The notes under the pieces were generated by a model. It was not told the origin of the DNA, did no database searches, and was given only the letters and a program-made list of their open reading frames with translations. A stretch of 64,000 nucleotides of DNA from Oxyruncus cristatus (lineage: Eukaryota > Chordata > Aves > Passeriformes > Cotingidae), in contig VXAY01002113.1 of the NCBI GenBank assembly GCA_013399855.1, forward strand, positions 2,166,812 to 2,230,811, in the 5' to 3' direction. Below are positions 52,401 through 58,400 of the stretch, one piece after another; position 1 is the first letter of the stretch, and every line of letters starts with the position of its first letter. The position numbers and the translations under genes were made by a program.

Positions 52401-55400
52401 GTGTGTTCAGTAACTGCACAGAGCGGGGCTGGGGGCAGGACTTGGTCCCTTTCCTGCACAGACCTGGGTTCAAAAAGTCAGTGCCACTGCAGTGGGGTGG
52501 AAAAGGCATTGACTGCCTTGCAAAGCTTGGCCAGAAACACTTCTTGGAGGCTGAAAGTGTTTGGACTAGACTGGCTCAAACTCCCAAACCTCAGGATGTG
52601 GGGAGGTGGAAAGAGCGTCTTGCGGTGAAGGTATGAAATCCCTGATCCAGGGAAGCTGCATTTGGTGTCTGACTCTTACGGGCTTCCTGAGCAGATTTTA
52701 ATACTCTATATCTGCAATTGCCCTTGAGCACTCGAGCAAAGCAGACACTCGATCTCTCTGAGCCCACAGGAGCAGAGCTATGCAGTGCTCAAGGATGTGT
52801 TAGGATTAGATCTGGAAGGTGCCTATCCTCAGCCTCTGGCTGATTTTGGAAGTGCAAGGATTTGGGGAGTGTTCCCTGTAAATGCAGAATAAATTGATTG
52901 GGGAGAGGGTGCGTAGAGATTACAGAATCACGGAATGGTTTGAGTTGGAAGGGACCTTAAAGATCATCTCATTCCACCTCCTGCCGTGGGCAGGGACACC
53001 TTCCACTAGACCAGGTTGCTCAAAGCCCCATCCAACCTGGCCTTGAACACTTCCAGGGATGGGGCAGCCACAGCTTCTCTGGGCAACCTGTGCCAGGCCT
53101 CACCACCCTCCCAGGGAAGAATTACATCCTAACATCTAATCCAAATCCACCTTCTGTCAGTTTAAAGCCATTCTCCTTTTCCTATCACCACATGCCCTTG
53201 TCAAAAGTCCCTCTCCAGCTCTCTTGTGAGTCCCCTACAAGATGGGGATTGGAATGAAAATGGATTCATCGAAAACATTAATTTCCCTTGGATTGCTGCA
53301 AGTTTGAAGTCTGGGAGGTTGAAACCTCTCTCCTGGCTTTGATTATAAGAGGTATTAGGTAGCTCAGAGGACTCCTGTTTGCCTCACCTGGAAAGCCATC
53401 ACCTTTCTCCGTAACGTGGACTGAAAAGAACCCTGCAAAAATCCAGAAAGAGAAAGAAATTAGGTCATAGCTTCTATTTCTGCAAGGCAACCCCAGGCTG
53501 ACATCCAGCCCCCAGCTCACCCGTGCTCTGTGTCTCCAGCAGCTTGTGCATGGTGCTGTATGGCCCGGGTGGGATGTTGAGGCTTGTCAAGGTGCTGCTC
53601 CCACCACCCACCGCTGCCTCCCCCAGGTTCTTCTCTTTCAGCATCTCATGGGAGGTACTGGAGTGCACCGTGGGGTACACCTTGCTGCCCACGATGTTCT
53701 TGGGGATCCCCTCTGGGCTCGGCAACCCGAGGCTTGGCTGTGTGAGGGATGACCGGCAGCGCACCGGCTCGAAGTGGCAGTCGGCGTGGTAGATGCTGTG
53801 GACGGACTCGGTGTTGCTGGGAGAGGCACTGGGGGCCCCAAGGGAGTTGGGTGCCGAGGGGGGGAGCATCAGCCGGTTGGTGCCGTTGTGGAGCGAGCTG
53901 GTCTCCACATCGCTGATTTCGGGGCTGGCACGGGGTGCCCGCAGGTTCCCGTTGCCCAGGTGATAGTGGTGGTGGTGGTGGTGATGGTGGTGGATGAGGT
54001 GGTGCACAGAGGACCTCTTCCTGCCCCGGCGCTTCCTGGCATGCCGGTCGGCCCCTGCCTTGCCCTCAGGGCTGCTGAGGAAGCCCATCCTCACGCCTGC
54101 CGCCCGGTAGGCCTTCACGAGCTGCTTGCTGCCTTTTCGGGCGATGTAAACCAGGTACTTGAGGAGCTCATCGTAGCAGCTGCCCGGCTCTGAAAAGCTG
54201 GCGAGGGTGCTGGCGTTGGACAGGTAGCGCACCCGCTGCTCCTTCATCAGCTGGCTCTCGCGCTGCTTCGTCTCGGAGAACTGCGTCGCTATCACCACCA
54301 GGCACAGGTTGATCATGAAGAAGGAGCCCACCTAAGGGGACAGGAGCCATCAGCCACTTTGGAGCAGCCACGCCCACCCTACAGCCCCGCAGGGCCTCAG
54401 GATCGGGGGGCAAACCCCAGCCAGCCCCATCCCCTACGTCACCCAGCAGGGACCACCAGGCCGGGGAGGGACTGACTCACCCCCCGAGCTCCCGCCCCAG
54501 GGACTCCCACGCCAGCCCTCCATGGAGGACGACAGAGATCAAAGACGGGAGAAGATTATTTTGACAAAAAGCTCTTGCTCTTTAAAGATGGTGTTTTTCT
54601 CCCTCCGCAGACAGCGGTTGTAATTATCACAATTAGTGGCATTACGATGAACGCACTGAGCCTTCCTGATAGGAGCGTTTATTTTCTGGCAGTGTGTGGG
54701 CAGCTTGCGAGCAGATCCCTTTCCCCTGCTAACGGGATTTGCGGGTGACTGTTACGCAAGGGCATCAGCAGTCTGTACCCACAGCTTGGAGATTTTCTTT
54801 CCAACCAGGTTTTCATGGGGTTCTGCCTTCTGCAGAGCCCAGCCTGGATCACAGGGAATTACTGACGTGCCAACGGGCTATCACACTCTGCTAACATTAC
54901 TCGCACGGCATCTGGAAAAGTACTGCTTGCTCTTCCCCTCCGTCATTTCAGGGATGCTGAGAGCAGGGGTTTGTTTCCCTTTTGGGGGAGCTAACAGATG
55001 AACTACAAAAAGCATCATGGACTAAATGACCATCTACTTTATCATCAGGGTTTGAGTCCTGGTTTGATGAGGAGCAGAAATCCCCACAATGACCTAATGG
55101 ACAATGTGCAGCTATTTTGCTGGACTTAGTCCAATCACATGGCAAGAAAAGGACTCATCTCACTTATCTCAGCTACATCTGAGTGAGGCACCTAATGATC
55201 CTTTAGAGTCAAGAGAGAAATAGGCGCATCAAGTCTGCAATGCATCTAATTTATTTTGGATGTCTACCTTCAGAGGAGATGAATCACCCCCTTAAAGCAC
55301 CTATTTTTCTCCCTTGACGATAAAGGGAGTCTAGACAACGAGCTCAGCCAGTCACTGTAGACAATTCTGATGGCACAGATGAAGCCCAACATGGAGCCCA

Positions 55401-58400
55401 CCCCACAGAAACTCTTTGTTGGCTCCTTTGTGGGTGGTCTCAGATGATGCTGTGAAGTGTGGGTGGGCTGTGGGCAGTAATCTCTTCCCTCCTTTCTTAA
55501 TGTGCTCTCTGAAGTTTGGGACTGTTTCCCCACTGCATCAAGGACCCAGCCAGATGGGTTCATCAATATGGGGGAATTTTTGGGCAGCCTCTTCCCCTTC
55601 CAGCACTCACAAGCTGACCAGGTGAAATGTGCCTACTTTTAAACTTAAATTCAAGGTGGCAAGTAAGAGAGAGAACCTTGGAGCACAAGCAGAGAAATAG
55701 TAGAAGCATCAGCAATTGTATCTACCACAGCTTGAGCACATCTTTCCCTTCCTCTTGTTTGCAGCAAAATGCAGCTGCAGCACAATGCCACAGGGAAGCT
55801 GTGTGTCTCCCAGCAGGCTGGTTGGCACCTCAGCCTCTATATTCACTGTGTTCTCTGCCCTATTTCCGTGGGTCACTCCACTCTGCTCTCTCCAAATGCC
55901 AGGAGGACCCCCCTGCTCCCCTGAGGCCACTCACAATGATCAGGAGGATGAAGTAGATGAAGTTGTAGAAGGAGTGTGCATCCATGACAAAGTACATGAT
56001 GTCCACCCAGCCTTCCAGTGTGATGACCTGATGGAAACAGGAAAGGAAAACGAACCTGTCAAGGCTGAGTTACAACACCAAGTGCACAAGCAACTTTTCT
56101 TCTCACTGGGTCATTTCTGTCACCCCACAGTTGGTCTTGGTGCAGTACAAGACTCTGAGGAGCCAAATCCTGCTCCTACCAATGCCAACAGCCACATTAC
56201 CACTTGCCCAGGCTGAATCCAGCCCTTTCCCAGCTAGACTTAAGGGCTAATACTGCATTTTGCAGAGAGAAGAACGATCTCTAGGCTCTGGCTCACATCA
56301 GCATAGTCTTACTGCACACACAGAGGGTTTTGTCCAAGCACGTGAGGTGGAGGCATTTTCAAATCAGGCATCCAACTGTATCCATAAGGCTTTGAGCACC
56401 TGGGCACTACTATGTAGGTGCTCGCTGGAGCAAAACAGCCCCCAGGAGTGCAATTACACAGCCCCTGGGAATGTGCTGGGGGGCAGGACTGTCTGTTTGC
56501 CCACCTTGGGACAGTTTGCAGACAGGGCTCACCTGAAATATTGCGATCCAGGCGTAGCCAATGTTATCGAAGTTGATGGCTCCCTTGAAGGGGTTGTGCT
56601 CCCCGGCAGAGCAGTTGGTGTAATACTGGTTCCAATTGACACAGGAAGTGTTGGTGGTGTCGTTGTAGGAATAATAATCCAGGGTGCACTCCAGACCCTC
56701 TTCCCTCCGCGTTGGGATACTCCGGCAGTAGCGCATCCCGTTCTCCCGGGGCTGGGAGCAGATGAAAGGGTTTTCATCTTCGTTCTCCGTCTGGTAGTAC
56801 CGCTCCAAATCCACCGTGTAGGGGCTGAAAGAGTCCACACAGGGCCAGGGTTTGCACACCAATTGTGGGCAATCTGGCAAGGAAACAACTGTAACAGCAC
56901 AGCCTGTTATTCTGGATCTTAAAGCTTCTTTATAAGAACAGAATCCCCTTGGACTTTTTGCAGCCCCACAGAGTGAGTTGATGTCCCTAAACGGGTTTTA
57001 GGAAGCTGAGGCAGTGCACTTGACCACTCAGCAACCCCTCTGATGGCATTATGAAGAGTCACTCCATCTGGAAGCACTCTGGCTTTGACTTTAGGAGACT
57101 AAGAACAGGATTCAGCCTGACAGGGCTTCTCTGAAATGTCTTTGCTGCAGTAAGATGGATATCAGTCAGTTTAAGCTCCTGTATCTCCTGTCCTCCTGGA
57201 GATGCTAAGAATTGTTTGGGGAGACTCTATGTACAATGACCTCCCAAGATTCCTGAAAACCAGAGACAGGGCCTTCATCTGCATTTCACAGTGTCAGTTC
57301 AGCCCATAGATAAGCTCTAAACTCCCTCTGAGGGTGGCCTTACCACAGCACACCAGGCACAAACGCTCTTCAGGGAGTTGAAACAACCCATGGCCAGCCA
57401 GAAACTGGCTCCTTGCTCTGCACACACTATCTCCTTAATGCTGCCAGGACTCCCACTAAAGCTTGCAAAGATATTTTTAAGCCTAGTTCAGCCCAGTTAA
57501 TTCCTGCAGAATTGCCTGTAATACCCTTCAAAGCCTATCTAAACCCCTGGAATTCTGGCTCAATTAAACAGCACCCAAACCTGTGGCTCTATTGGATTTA
57601 CTCAGTGGTGAAGTCCCCCTGTTCTGCTGCCATTTACTTAGCATTGCCCTGGTAATGACTCTCCCAACTGCCCTTCGAGGGCATGACCCACAGGAGGGGT
57701 GGAAGTTGAGTAGGAGGTGCCTGGGAGAGGAGAGAAGGTGCATCATGCCAGCTCCAGACCCGAGCCAACCTGGCTGCAGCAGCAGCAGCATAACCCTGCT
57801 GTGTGGCAAGAAAGAGGCCTTGGGCTTGTAGGATTCCTCCATCCAGATCTGGTGTGAATCCAGCCAGATCAACTCTGGAGAGTCAACAATCCAGTGAAAG
57901 GTGACGGGGGTGCCAGAGCTTGGCAGAGCCATCAAAGGTTTGCAGTCATCCACCCTTTTCCAAGCATTAGAAGAGAAGGAGGTGCTGGGGAAAAAAGCAG
58001 GTAGGTAGGAGAACAGGTATGGAAATCCTGGTCTGAAAGAGGCTGTTTGCCACCAGACATTTCAACCACTGTTCAAACATTCCTACATCTGGCAAGCTGG
58101 CTGACCCAGGAGACAAGGGTGCCCATTCAATCACAATAGTTATTTTGGCCTTAACATCCAGGGATCTGTGAAAATTAACAGTTCAAAATGGGGACTACCT
58201 TTTGCTCTGTGACTGAAAGGCATGTAGCATCACAAAATGCGTGGTAGCTCCTTCAGCTTTCCCTGGGGTTCAGGTGGGACTACAAATGCTGTGCCAGCAA
58301 ATTCAACAGCTGCCAAATGGGGTTCAGACCTGAACGTCTCCACACAGAAAAGGTCACACATTAATGATGTGCTGAATTTAGAAAGCCTGAACTCCCATTC

